In this document: positions 11,269 to 23,151 of the stretch, one piece after another | Numbering within the stretch: the first letter of the stretch is position 1 | How the letters are laid out: the number at the start of each line of letters is the position of its first letter | Assembly (NCBI GenBank): GCA_025359215.1 | Contig: JANYHE010000123.1 | Span: 62,001-126,000 of the forward strand | DNA length: 64,000 nt | Origin: Hyphomicrobiales bacterium | GTDB taxonomy: Bacteria; Pseudomonadota; Alphaproteobacteria; Rhizobiales; Aestuariivirgaceae | Direction: 5' to 3' | Program-made: the position numbers and the translations under genes | The notes under the pieces: generated by a model | The model's database searches: none | What the model was told of the DNA's origin: nothing | The model's input: the letters and a program-made list of their open reading frames with translations, nothing else

Positions 11269-11736
11269 ATGTCGGATATGGATACCAGAACCAGTTCAGT
11301 GTCTCTGCAAAAATATGTCATGCAATTTGCTGGTATTTATGTGCTCTGTAACATCGCCATTTTTACGATTACAACGCTGTTGAATTTTGACGTTCCAAGT
11401 TCCATGGGCGTCATAACGCTGATCGCTTCGACAGCGCCCGTTATGCAAAGTTTTGTAAAGCGCGAGCAGCGCGTGCCTTCGAACCGTGAAAGAACTTCAT
11501 TTGCAACCTTGGCCACCGCAGCAAGCCTCATTTTATCAGCCATGTTGGCTGGCATAATGCTGGCAGTTTATCAGATCAACCCGCTTGCACTCATGGATGT
11601 TTTTTCAATACCCGTCTGGGCCGTTCTAGCGATGGTGCTATTTGCAATTGTTTTAACGTGGGTGGTCATTTATTTCTTTAGCGGATTCATGGCCAAACAA
11701 ACGCTCAAGCAGATTGAAAAAGCCAAACACAAATAA
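11269..11736 (+). CDS. Integral membrane protein (ABZJ_00895-like)
   Basis: 155 aa with about 4 hydrophobic segments; architecture resembles ABZJ_00895 family, family call tentative. Confidence 0.6.
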   Translation: MSDMDTRTSSVSLQKYVMQFAGIYVLCNIAIFTITTLLNFDVPSSMGVITLIASTAPVMQSFVKREQRVPSNRERTSFATLATAASLILSAMLAGIMLAVYQINPLALMDVFSIPVWAVLAMVLFAIVLTWVVIYFFSGFMAKQTLKQIEKAKHK

Positions 11737-11738
11737 CG

Positions 11739-13542
<1,804 letters not shown>

Positions 13543-13560
13543 ATTGTTCCCCTGTGGCTA

Positions 13561-13667
13561 GGGACCTCATCCGCCCCGTTGGGGCACCTTCTCCAAAGGA
13601 GAAGGGCGATGTCCAAATTCACCCTTCTCCTTTGGAGAAGGTGTCGCGAAGCGCCGGATGAGGTCCC
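13561..13667. repeat. Palindromic intergenic element, subfamily A copy 1 (RIME-like)
   Basis: Perfect 13-bp terminal inverted repeats GGGACCTCATCCG...CGGATGAGGTCCC; two internal hairpins CCTTCTCC-AAA-GGAGAAGG (13587-13605) and CCTTCTCC-TTT-GGAGAAGG (13623-13641). Confidence 0.9.
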
Positions 13668-13687
13668 TTCACGCAGGTAGCACCAAC

Positions 13688-14806
13688 CTACAACAATGCC
13701 AACTGTTCTCCCAAAACAGGAGGTCGCTTGAACAGCTCTGTCGTCAGCTTCACGCGCTTGGCATTCAACCCCAATCTCTGTGCTGCCAACTGAAAACGCC
13801 TGCCAATCGTCCACGCATAAGGACCGCGGCCCGTCATACGGGTTCCAAAATTCGGGTCATTCTCATCGCCACCGCGCACTGATTTTACCAGCGACATCAC
13901 TTTATTGGCGCGGTCTGGATATTCTTTCTCCAACCAGTCTTTGAAAATGTCCTTCACTTCATGCGGCAAGCGCAACATGGTGTAACCCGCTTCACGCGCG
14001 CCCGCAGCGTAAGCCGCTTTTAAAATCGCATCAATTTCATGGTCATTCAGACCTGGAATAATTGGCCCCATCATCACCACGGTGGGAATGCCCGCAGCAG
14101 ACAAAGCTTGGATGGCCGCCAAGCGCTTGGCAGGACTGGAAGCGCGAGGCTCCATGGCGCGGGCCAGTTTCGCATCCAACGTCGTGATCGAAATCGCTAC
14201 CTTCACCAATCCCAATGCGGCCAGAGGCTTGAGCAAATCAATATCCCGCACCACCGAAGCCGATTTGGTGACGATGCCAAACGGATGTTTGAATTCAGCC
14301 AGCACCTCAATCACTGAGCGCGTAATTCTATAGGTACGCTCAATCGGTTGATACGGGTCCGTGTTGGCGCCCAGCGCAATGGTTTTGGGCACATAATTGG
14401 TCGCGGTTAATTCCCCCCGAAGAAGAGCCGCCGCGTTCGGCTTTATGAAAAGCTTAGTTTCAAAATCAAGGCCCGGCGAAAGCCCCATGTAAGAATGGGC
14501 AGGCCGCGCATAGCAATAAACACAGCCATGCTCACAACCACGATAAGGATTAATCGAACGATCAAAGGAAATATCAGGTGATTGATTGCGGGTGATAATG
14601 GTCTTGGGTGTTTCCGTAAAAATCTCAGTCTTCAGCCGCGGAATTTCAGCCAGTGAATCCCAACCATCATCCACCAGCTCTTCGTGCAAAGATTCAAACC
14701 GCCCGGATGGGTTAATCTTCGCTCCACGCCCGCGATTCATCTGCGGAAGCGAAGTGTAGCGACCAGCCCCCAAAAGGCCAACGTCGAGCCCCGACGAAGG
14801 GCGCAT
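13688..14806 (-). CDS. PA0069-type radical SAM protein
   Basis: SINPYRGCEHGCVYCYARPAH CxxxCxxC radical SAM motif, LGANTDPYQPIE, LRLPHEVKDIFKDWLE; start downstream of ORF start. Confidence 0.88.
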   Translation of the reverse strand: MRPSSGLDVGLLGAGRYTSLPQMNRGRGAKINPSGRFESLHEELVDDGWDSLAEIPRLKTEIFTETPKTIITRNQSPDISFDRSINPYRGCEHGCVYCYARPAHSYMGLSPGLDFETKLFIKPNAAALLRGELTATNYVPKTIALGANTDPYQPIERTYRITRSVIEVLAEFKHPFGIVTKSASVVRDIDLLKPLAALGLVKVAISITTLDAKLARAMEPRASSPAKRLAAIQALSAAGIPTVVMMGPIIPGLNDHEIDAILKAAYAAGAREAGYTMLRLPHEVKDIFKDWLEKEYPDRANKVMSLVKSVRGGDENDPNFGTRMTGRGPYAWTIGRRFQLAAQRLGLNAKRVKLTTELFKRPPVLGEQLALL

Positions 14807-14901
14807 GTTGATGAGTGAAACCATGAACAGAATATGGGATAAAACGAAGAACATATCAAGAACAATCTTGCAGAGCGTCGATTTTAAATGCATGTCAGGT
14901 G

Positions 14902-15774
14902 ATGGTAATTTCAAAAAAACTATTTCTGTCGGTGTTGGCTCCTGTGTGTTGGGGCAGCAGTTTCACGCTGGCCAAATCAACGGTGGCCCATTTCCCTCCG
15001 CTTTTCATGATGTTGATGGTCTATACGGGGATCGCTTTGATCATGCTGTTGACGGTGCGAGAGTCATTTAAAACCCCTTGGCCACAGCTGCTTTTGATTT
15101 CAGCATTTTGCGTGACAATTCAGGGGGCATTATTATTTATGGCGATTGGCGATGTGGAAGCCACCACTGCAAATCTGGTGCTGCAAACCCAGGTTCCCGC
15201 GGCTGTTTTTATGGGTTGGCTGATTGCCAATGAGAACTTAAATTTTCAAAAAATCGTTGGAACGGCCGTTGCCATTCTGGGTGTTGCCATTGTGATTGGC
15301 CTTCCCGAAAAGCGACCACCGTTCGTTCCAGTGGCCATGATTATCGTAAGTGGCTTTGTCTGGGCGGCAGGTCAAGTTCTGGCACGCAAGCTCAGCAAAG
15401 ACTCTGGCATCATGTTGCTTAAATCCAATGCGCTTTTTGGCGTGCCGCAGTTGGTGGTCGCAACTTTGGTGATGGAAACAGGCCAATGGCAATCTATCGT
15501 CTCGGCCACACCGCTTGATTGGGTTCTTTTGGCCTTTGTTGGCGGGGTTGGTTTTTATGTGGCTTATATCTGTTGGTTTTCACTTTTGAAAATCGCCCGT
15601 GTTGATGAGGCCGCACCCTATATTTTATTGATGACGCCTGTTGGCATTGTCACAGCGTTTTTATTTTTGCATGAGCGCATGTCACTGGCCCAAATTATTG
15701 GGGCAATTGTTTTGATGTTTGGCCTAGCCATCGTTGAGGGACTGATTAAATTCAAACGCTCATTTGCGGCGTAA
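14902..15774 (+). CDS. EamA/DMT-family transporter
   Basis: About 10 TM segments, two EamA repeats (PVCWGSSFTLAKS..., IIVSGFVWAAGQVLARKLS...). Confidence 0.87.
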   Translation: MVISKKLFLSVLAPVCWGSSFTLAKSTVAHFPPLFMMLMVYTGIALIMLLTVRESFKTPWPQLLLISAFCVTIQGALLFMAIGDVEATTANLVLQTQVPAAVFMGWLIANENLNFQKIVGTAVAILGVAIVIGLPEKRPPFVPVAMIIVSGFVWAAGQVLARKLSKDSGIMLLKSNALFGVPQLVVATLVMETGQWQSIVSATPLDWVLLAFVGGVGFYVAYICWFSLLKIARVDEAAPYILLMTPVGIVTAFLFLHERMSLAQIIGAIVLMFGLAIVEGLIKFKRSFAA

Positions 15775-16290
15775 ATGTTCTTCCAAGCGTGGCATGATTT
15801 CGATGAAATTGCAGGGCTTATGGCGATAATCGAGTTGCGGCTTTAAAATCTCCTCCCAACCATCGCGGCATGCACCGGGGGAACCGGGCAGGCAGAACAC
15901 ATATTTACCACTCACCACACCAGCGGTGGCGCGGGATTGCACAGTCGACGTTTTGATTTTTTGGAATGACATCATATGAAACAAAACGCCAAACCCTTCG
16001 ATTTCTTTATCGAACAGGGGCCGCATGGCTTCAACAGTCACATCGCGGCCTGTAAGTCCGGTGCCTCCAGTGGAGATGATCACGTCAACATATTTATCTT
16101 TTGCGAGTTTGCGCACCAAGGCGCGAATGGCCCGCACATCATCTTTTACAATTGATCGTCCGGCGAGGCGGTGGCCTGCTTCGGCGATGCGGTCCACCAA
16201 AGTTTGGCCAGATTTATCGTCAGCCAAAACCCGCGTGTCGGAAATGGTGATCACCGCTATGCCAACGGGAATGAATTCACGCTCACTCAT
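15760..16290 (-). CDS. moaB: Molybdenum cofactor biosynthesis protein MoaB
   Basis: VAVITISDTR, DVIISTGGTGLTGRDVTVEAM, FCLPGSPGACRDGWEEIL. Confidence 0.93.
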   Translation of the reverse strand: MSEREFIPVGIAVITISDTRVLADDKSGQTLVDRIAEAGHRLAGRSIVKDDVRAIRALVRKLAKDKYVDVIISTGGTGLTGRDVTVEAMRPLFDKEIEGFGVLFHMMSFQKIKTSTVQSRATAGVVSGKYVFCLPGSPGACRDGWEEILKPQLDYRHKPCNFIEIMPRLEEHLRRK

Positions 16291-17060
16291 TTCAGTTCAT
16301 CCCATTTCATTTTGAACGCCAACAAATCGCGCCACGCTAATTTCTTCTGCGCGGGAAGTTTAAGAAGCTCATCAGGGTGAAACGTTGTCATCACTGGTGT
16401 GCCGTTTACTGCCAGCCATTTGCCGCGCTGGCGCAGAACGGAAGCATCACCGTTGGCAAGATATTGTCCAGCAATGGCACCAAAGCTCAAAATCATTTTC
16501 GGCTGAATGAGTTCAATCGCTCGCGCCGCAAAGGGTTGACACAGGGCAATTTCATTTTCTGATGCATTGCGATTGCCCGGTGGTCGCCACGGAATGAAAT
16601 TCATCAACGCCACATCTTCAATTTTTATCTCAATCGCGGCGAGCATCGCGATGAGCAACACGCGTGATTTTGCAGCAAACACTTGGCCGGATTTATCTTC
16701 CTCATTGCGTGGGCGGTCCCCCACAATCAAAATCGCCGACTGCATGTTGCCTTCAATAAAGCTCAGCTGCGTCGCAGATTTGCGCAAGGGATTTGCATCA
16801 AAATAATTCAGCGCCTGGGCTAAAGCTTCAATTGTTTCGCAAGAAGACGCCTGTGCGGCAGCGTCAGCGGCAGATTGATCTGGCAAGGTCGACGCGCGTT
16901 GTATAGGCGCAATAGCGATGGGCTTGGGCGTTTCTGCCACAACACTTGCAGCAAAACGGTCCACCGCCGCTTCTCCCATAATCTCGTCAGCCCCCATCTC
17001 CACAAGCCAAGCCAAGGCTTCGGCGGCATTCATGTCGTTTGGCTGCTGATCAGTGTCCAT
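16287..17060 (-). CDS. Uracil-DNA glycosylase (family 4-like)
   Basis: ILIVGDRPRNEEDKSGQVF, NFIPWRPPGNRNASENEIALCQPF, TFHPDELLKLP. Confidence 0.9.
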   Translation of the reverse strand: MDTDQQPNDMNAAEALAWLVEMGADEIMGEAAVDRFAASVVAETPKPIAIAPIQRASTLPDQSAADAAAQASSCETIEALAQALNYFDANPLRKSATQLSFIEGNMQSAILIVGDRPRNEEDKSGQVFAAKSRVLLIAMLAAIEIKIEDVALMNFIPWRPPGNRNASENEIALCQPFAARAIELIQPKMILSFGAIAGQYLANGDASVLRQRGKWLAVNGTPVMTTFHPDELLKLPAQKKLAWRDLLAFKMKWDELK

Positions 17061-17134
17061 TTTGGCTGCTTGTCATAAAGGGTTGATTGCCTATAACAGA
17101 TCAAATCAATTGAGCCAAATCTAGGGATAAAAAT

Positions 17135-18775
17135 ATGCAACGCGAAGCCATGGATTATGATGTTGTGATTGTGGGTGCAGGGCCTGCGGGCTTGGCTGCC
17201 GCCATTCGCGTGAAGCAGCTTTCGCCGGATACAACTGTTTGCGTCCTCGAAAAAGGCTCGGAAGTGGGTGCGCATATTTTATCGGGTGCCGTGGTGGATC
17301 CCATAGCGCTCAATGAATTGATTCCAGATTGGAAAGAAAAAGGCGCTCCCCTTAACACTGAAGTGGTTGAAGATCGCTTCTTCGTGCTTGGCCCATCGGG
17401 GGCTTTGCGTCTTCCGAATTTTATGATGCCACCTTTAATGAGCAACCACGGCAATTATGCCGTGTCGCTGGGTAATGTGTGCCGCTGGCTGGCCACTCAG
17501 GCTGAAGAACTGGGTGTGGAGATTTATCCAGGCTTTGCAGCGAGCGAAGTTTTGTACCGTGAAGATGGTTCGGTGCGCGGCGTTGTGGCTGGCGTTATGG
17601 GCATAGCTAAAGATGGCACGCATAAACCAGATTATCAGCCGGGCATGGAGCTCACTGGTAAATATGTGTTGATCGCTGAAGGTGTTCGCGGGTCACTGGC
17701 CAAAGAAATCATCGCTAAATATAAATTATCAGAGGGTCGCGAACCGCAGAAATTCGGCCTCGGCATGAAAGAGCTATGGGAAGTGAAACCTGAAAACCAC
17801 AAGCAAGGTCAGGTGACGCATACGATGGGTTGGCCACTGGGCATGAAAACCGGTGGTGGCAGTTTCATGTATCACTTGGAAGATAATCTGGTGTCGATTG
17901 GTTTTGTGGTTCACCTCAACTATCAAAACCCGCACTTATTTCCTTATATGGAATTTCAGCGCTTCAAGCATCATCCATTAATTGCAAATGTGCTCCAAGG
18001 CGGCAGGCGTGTGGCTTATGGTGCACGGGCGATTACCGAAGGCGGCTTCCAATCCGTGCCCAAACTGCCATTTCCCGGCGGCGCTCTGATCGGCTGCTCG
18101 GCGGGCTTTGTAAACGTTCCGCGCATTAAGGGCAGCCACAACGCCATGAAAACCGGAATGATGGCAGCCGAAGCAGCGGTGGCCGCCATTCAAGCGGGCC
18201 GCAGCGGCGACACGCTGAATGAATATCAAACCGCTTATGAAAACTCTTGGGTCTATGAGGATCTTAAAAAAGTTAAGAATGTAAAACCCATGTGGTCAAA
18301 GCTCGGCCTGTTGGGTGGTGCGGTTCTGGGTGCCGCCGATATGTGGTTAAACACCATTGTTGGTTTTGGCTTTGGAACCTGGAAGCATGGCAAGCCAGAC
18401 TATGCCACATTGAAGCCTGCTGCTGAGTGTAAACCCATTGTTTACCCTAAACCCGATGGCGTGCTATCTTTCGATCGCCTCACCAATGTGGCCTTTTCTG
18501 CGACATCGCATGAAGAAGATGAGCCCACCCATCTGCAACTAATAAATAAAAATCTGCCCATCGCGGTGAATTTGCCCACATGGGATGAACCTGCACAACG
18601 CTATTGCCCTGCCGGTGTTTATGAAGTGGTGCGCGCCGAAGGCCAAGCGCCTCGCTTCCAAATCAATGCGCAAAATTGTGTGCATTGCAAAACATGCGAC
18701 ATAAAAGACCCGATGCAGAATATCAATTGGACTGTACCGCAAGGCGGCGAAGGCCCCAATTATCCCAATATGTAA
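17135..18775 (+). CDS. Electron transfer flavoprotein-ubiquinone oxidoreductase
   Basis: FAD motif YDVVIVGAGPAGLAAAIR; C-terminal 4Fe-4S NAQNCVHCKTCDIKDPMQNINWTVPQGGEGPNYPNM. Confidence 0.97.
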   Translation: MQREAMDYDVVIVGAGPAGLAAAIRVKQLSPDTTVCVLEKGSEVGAHILSGAVVDPIALNELIPDWKEKGAPLNTEVVEDRFFVLGPSGALRLPNFMMPPLMSNHGNYAVSLGNVCRWLATQAEELGVEIYPGFAASEVLYREDGSVRGVVAGVMGIAKDGTHKPDYQPGMELTGKYVLIAEGVRGSLAKEIIAKYKLSEGREPQKFGLGMKELWEVKPENHKQGQVTHTMGWPLGMKTGGGSFMYHLEDNLVSIGFVVHLNYQNPHLFPYMEFQRFKHHPLIANVLQGGRRVAYGARAITEGGFQSVPKLPFPGGALIGCSAGFVNVPRIKGSHNAMKTGMMAAEAAVAAIQAGRSGDTLNEYQTAYENSWVYEDLKKVKNVKPMWSKLGLLGGAVLGAADMWLNTIVGFGFGTWKHGKPDYATLKPAAECKPIVYPKPDGVLSFDRLTNVAFSATSHEEDEPTHLQLINKNLPIAVNLPTWDEPAQRYCPAGVYEVVRAEGQAPRFQINAQNCVHCKTCDIKDPMQNINWTVPQGGEGPNYPNM

Positions 18776-18916
18776 CTCTAGTGTCTTTTTTAACTATAGG
18801 TTGCAGCCATCGGGCAATGCACTGGAATAACTAAAAAGCAACCATTCGCGGAAAGGGGTTGTTGAACTCTTCGCGGTAGAACCTCCCATGAAATATCCTT
18901 TTGGGAGACTTGTGCT

Positions 18917-20296
18917 ATGCGTTCCAGCGATAAAAAATCGAGATTGGGTTCCTTCTTCAAGCGTTGGCTGAAGAACGACTCTGGTAACGTGACCATGTTT
19001 TTTGGCTTTGCCATTATCCCTGTCATTTTAGCATCAGGCTCTGCCATTGATTTTGAACGCGTTGCCGATGCCAAAACCAAGCTGCAGGCCTCAGTGGACG
19101 CCGCCACCCTCTACGCGGCTTCGCTCAACGAGACCCAAGACGAAGTTTTGAAAACCAAGTCGCAGCCTTTCATCACAGCCAATTATGTTCATGATAGCGA
19201 TATCACGTTGACCTCATATACTGCGCACAACGCAGGTGACAACGTGGTTGGAACGGCGGAAATATCGGTCAAGACATGGTTTATGGGCGTGTTTGGCGTT
19301 CAAACAATGTCGGTGAATTCGAAATCCATGGTCAAGAAATCTGGCGTCAATTTAGAAGTGTCGTTGGTGTTGGACAATACAACTTCTATGGCCGGCACAC
19401 CGATCACCAACCTAAAAACGGCTGCAAAAAACTTTGTGACTAAAGTTATGCCTGAAACTCAAGGCCAATTTTACACAAAGATAGCCGCAATTCCTTATCA
19501 AAATGGTGTGAATTTAGGCACAACAGTGAGTTCTGCCCGAGGTACAATCCAAACCGGAACGAGCACGAGTCCGGGCTATCAGAATTACACATTTACCAAC
19601 GGCGATGGCAATTCAAAGACCTTTGCAGTAACGAACTGCGTGACAGAGCGCACTGGTGCACAAGCTTACACAGACGCATCATTCGCAACTTATCCTGTCG
19701 GCAGAGCCTATATGGGGAGTAATAACCCTTGTGGCGTGCAGCAAATGGTACCTTTAACCACGACTGCTTCAACGTTGAACACGACAATTGACAACATGAC
19801 TGCCGGCAGCTCGACAGCTGGGCAAGTTGGCATTGCTTGGGGTTGGTATGCATTGTCGCCAACCGTGGGCATGTGGTCTGGCGCAAGCCAACCTGCAGGT
19901 TATGACAAACTTACGACCACCGACGTAATGTCCAAAGTCAAAAAAGTCATGATTTTGATGACTGACGGTGAATATAACTCTGCAAACGCCAATGGCGTTA
20001 TCACAGGCAATCCAACTGTTTCTGGCAGTGGCGGTTCAAGTGATCATATCAATCTTGCTGCTACCAATGGTGATTCTTATGCTCAATCAACAAGTATGTG
20101 TGCAGCCATAAAAGCATCAGGTGTTGAAGTTTATGTCATCACTTTTCAGCTCGACAAGACCGTTGCCAAGCGGGTTGCACTCGTCAACGGTTGCGCAACC
20201 GATGCAAGCCATGTTTTGGATGCGGATACAACATCACTCGACGTTGCCTTTAACGGCATTGCCAACAGCATTCTTTCTATGCGGGTAGCACAATAA
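18917..20296 (+). CDS. TadG-like pilus assembly protein with vWA domain
   Basis: SGNVTMFFGFAIIPVILASGSAIDFERVADAKTKLQASVDAATLYAA TadE/G N-terminus; VSLVLDNTTSM MIDAS-like and KVMILMTDGEYN vWA motifs. Confidence 0.85.
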   Translation: MRSSDKKSRLGSFFKRWLKNDSGNVTMFFGFAIIPVILASGSAIDFERVADAKTKLQASVDAATLYAASLNETQDEVLKTKSQPFITANYVHDSDITLTSYTAHNAGDNVVGTAEISVKTWFMGVFGVQTMSVNSKSMVKKSGVNLEVSLVLDNTTSMAGTPITNLKTAAKNFVTKVMPETQGQFYTKIAAIPYQNGVNLGTTVSSARGTIQTGTSTSPGYQNYTFTNGDGNSKTFAVTNCVTERTGAQAYTDASFATYPVGRAYMGSNNPCGVQQMVPLTTTASTLNTTIDNMTAGSSTAGQVGIAWGWYALSPTVGMWSGASQPAGYDKLTTTDVMSKVKKVMILMTDGEYNSANANGVITGNPTVSGSGGSSDHINLAATNGDSYAQSTSMCAAIKASGVEVYVITFQLDKTVAKRVALVNGCATDASHVLDADTTSLDVAFNGIANSILSMRVAQ

Positions 20297-20323
20297 TCAG
20301 GCGGCGGGCCTGAGGCCAAATCG

Positions 20324-20359
20324 AGGGTGGGCTTTCAGCATTGAACGCCCACCCTTTTT
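20324..20359 (+). terminator. Rho-independent terminator after the tadG-like gene
   Basis: AGGGTGGGC-TTTCAGCATTGAAC-GCCCACCCT followed by TTTTT; 9-bp perfect stem plus inner TTCA/TGAA. Confidence 0.88.
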
Positions 20360-20429
20360 ACTTGCGGTATCCCTCAAAAAACCCCAATCTCATGTGATTG
20401 ATTTATTCGCTTTTTGAATTGAGATTCAC

Positions 20430-22127
20430 ATGATTTTACGCTCCACCCTCGTTGCCATCGCAATGGCAACATTCACCATCACAGCCCATGCTGAAACTGA
20501 TAATTCTTTGGCAGGAAATTATTTGGCGGGTAGAACGGCAGCAAAATTGCGCGACACGTCTGCGGCCAGTAATTATTTTGCAGCAGCTCTTGGTGAGGAT
20601 CCGCAGAATCCTGTTTTAATTGAACGTTTGTTTCAACTGCAACTGGCCGCAGGTGATTTGCCCGCCGCCGAGGAAAGTGCGGCAAAAGTTATCACGTTTA
20701 ACAGCCAGCAACGCATGGCCCGCATCGTATTGGGCCTTAAGGCTTTTCGAGATCGCCAATATTCTGATGCCCGCGCCAATTTTGCCGAATCGTCATATAC
20801 CCCGGCTGGCGAGCTCACATCCAATCTGCTCAGCGCTTGGTCTTATGCTGGCGAAGGCTCGATTAACGCAGCCATGAAAGAGCTCGACAAACTTGATTTA
20901 CAAGAAGGTTTTGCCAATTTCAAAGCGCTACACGTCGCTCTCATTTCTGATTATCTCGGTTCCAATGTGCGTGCCGAATCTGCCTATCGCAAAGCCTATG
21001 AACAGGCAGGCACTAGCTTGCGCGTTGTTCAGGCTTTTGGCAATTTTCTGGAACGAAATGATAAAACCGCCGAAGCGATTAAAATCTATTCGGGGTATCT
21101 CACGGCGGTTCAACATAATGTGCTGGTCGAAGCCGCATTGGCAAGTGCTCAATCGGGCATAAAGCCGGAGCCCTTTGTTGCCACCCCGGCTGCTGGAGCA
21201 GGCGAGGTTTTATTTTCGTTGGCTGCGGCTATGAATGAAGAGCAAACCATCGACGCTGCGCAAATATATGCGCAAATGGCACTGCAGCTCAGCACTGATC
21301 GCCCCGTAACCCAGTCACTTCTCGGCGACATATTAACCGATATGAAATCTTATCAGGCGGCCAATGATGCCTTCGAAAAAATTCCTACCACATCGCCTCT
21401 CCGCACCTATGCCGATACGGAAATTGCCATTAATCTCCAGCGACTTGACCAAAACAAATCTGCAGTAGAGCGCCTGAAGACTGTTCTCGCCAAAGACTCA
21501 AAAAACTTGGACGCTTGGACTTCGCTTGGTAATATTTACCGGGTGAACAATGAGAATGAAAATGCCGTTGCGGCCTACACCGAAGCCATCAAATTGTTGC
21601 CTGAAAAAGGCAGTGGAAATTGGCAGCTTTATTATAATCGCGGCATTGCCCACGAGCACATGAAGGCTTTTGATAAATCTGAGGCCGATTTTCGCGAAGC
21701 GCTCAACATTTCAGCCGATGAGCCATCGGTGCTGAATTATTTAGGATATGCTCTCATTGATCGCGGTCAAAAATTGGATGAGGCCATCGGCATGGTTAAA
21801 CGTGCCGTCGACTTGCGCCCGAACGATGGCTACATTGTTGATAGTTTAGGCTGGGCCTATTACACTTTGGGCGATTACGAGCAAGCCGTTGGCTATCTTG
21901 AACGCGCAGTTGATTTGGCCCCTTATGATGCAGTGATTGCAGAACATTTGGGCGATGCCTATTGGCGTGTGGGGCGCAAAGTTGAGGCCGGTTTTCAATA
22001 TCAACACGCCAAGGATAATCATCCTGAAGCTGATGATGCCGTGCGCATTGAGGCCAAAGTGAAAAACGGTTTAACTGATTCTCCAAAAGCCACGGCGGCT
22101 GATGTGAAACCAGCAGTCAAAAAGTAA
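20430..22127 (+). CDS. Tetratricopeptide repeat protein (secreted/periplasmic)
   Basis: Signal peptide; multiple TPR units (e.g. LDAWTSLGNIYRVNNENENAVAAYTEAIKLLP, VDSLGWAYYTLGDYEQAVGYLERAVDLAP). Confidence 0.93.
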   Translation: MILRSTLVAIAMATFTITAHAETDNSLAGNYLAGRTAAKLRDTSAASNYFAAALGEDPQNPVLIERLFQLQLAAGDLPAAEESAAKVITFNSQQRMARIVLGLKAFRDRQYSDARANFAESSYTPAGELTSNLLSAWSYAGEGSINAAMKELDKLDLQEGFANFKALHVALISDYLGSNVRAESAYRKAYEQAGTSLRVVQAFGNFLERNDKTAEAIKIYSGYLTAVQHNVLVEAALASAQSGIKPEPFVATPAAGAGEVLFSLAAAMNEEQTIDAAQIYAQMALQLSTDRPVTQSLLGDILTDMKSYQAANDAFEKIPTTSPLRTYADTEIAINLQRLDQNKSAVERLKTVLAKDSKNLDAWTSLGNIYRVNNENENAVAAYTEAIKLLPEKGSGNWQLYYNRGIAHEHMKAFDKSEADFREALNISADEPSVLNYLGYALIDRGQKLDEAIGMVKRAVDLRPNDGYIVDSLGWAYYTLGDYEQAVGYLERAVDLAPYDAVIAEHLGDAYWRVGRKVEAGFQYQHAKDNHPEADDAVRIEAKVKNGLTDSPKATAADVKPAVKK

Positions 22128-23012
22128 GTGCCGCTCGAAGTTTTCGAAACCGCCCACGCCAAAATCAATCTGGCTCTTCATGTGTTGGGCCGACGTGAGG
22201 ATGGCTATCACGAGTTAGATTCGGTTGTGGCCTTTGCGAGTATTGGCGACGAGTTGCGGATCAATATTTCAGAACAATTAGAATTGCAAGTTATCGGTCC
22301 TTTTGCGCTCCGCGTGCCACTGAGCAAAGATAACATGATTATAAAAACGTGGCATGTCCTTTATGACATTCTAAAAGTTCGTAATATTGGTTTGCCCAAT
22401 GTGAAAATTGAACTCACCAAGAACTTGCCTGTTTCATCAGGCATCGGCGGTGGTTCAGCTGATGCAGCGGCGATGATCCGTGCGCTCATTGCGCTCGCGC
22501 AGTTTAAATTAGAAACTGACGAGATAAAGTCCTTGGCCCGTTTGTTAGGCGCTGATGTGCCTGTCTGCTTTTATCAGAAACCATGCCGCATGCAGGGGAT
22601 TGGTGAAACCATAACCGCTCTAGAAATTGAATTGCCCCGCGCTATTGTTTTGGTCAATCCCAATTTACCGTGTTCGACTGCAGAAGTGTTTAAAAATCTG
22701 AACCTCGCAAAAGGGCAATCTTTTGGCACTGCAGTCCAGCTCGAAAATCCCCCCAGTTGGCGCAATGATTTATCGAGCTCCGCCTTCAAAGTTCAACCCG
22801 AAATTAGCAAAGTTCTAGCCGCGCTAAACCAAGAGCCATGTTTTTCCGCAGTGCGCATGTCAGGATCCGGGGCCACCTGTTTTGGCCTTGTAGCAAGCAT
22901 GGCTGAAGCATCTTCGGCAGTGGCAAGATTGTCGGTTAAAAACCCCAACTGGTGGATAAAAGCGGCTCAGATTTTGCCGTTAAACAGCCAAACAAGCACA
23001 CTAGAAAGGTAA
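22128..23012 (+). CDS. ispE: 4-diphosphocytidyl-2-C-methyl-D-erythritol kinase
   Basis: AHAKINLALHVLGRREDGYHELDSVV, NLPVSSGIGGGSADAAAMIRAL, MSGSGATCFGL; GTG start. Confidence 0.95.
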   Translation: MPLEVFETAHAKINLALHVLGRREDGYHELDSVVAFASIGDELRINISEQLELQVIGPFALRVPLSKDNMIIKTWHVLYDILKVRNIGLPNVKIELTKNLPVSSGIGGGSADAAAMIRALIALAQFKLETDEIKSLARLLGADVPVCFYQKPCRMQGIGETITALEIELPRAIVLVNPNLPCSTAEVFKNLNLAKGQSFGTAVQLENPPSWRNDLSSSAFKVQPEISKVLAALNQEPCFSAVRMSGSGATCFGLVASMAEASSAVARLSVKNPNWWIKAAQILPLNSQTSTLER

Positions 23013-23151
23013 TGAAACTCGATTGGCCTCATTCAGAATGAAATTTGTGTTGGCGCGCATAACATAGTCGTGTCCCTAGAATTTGCCTTTTATGCGTTGG
23101 ATTTGGTGGCACTTAAGCGCCTTTTCAGTGTGACCAGCCCTACCTTAGGAG

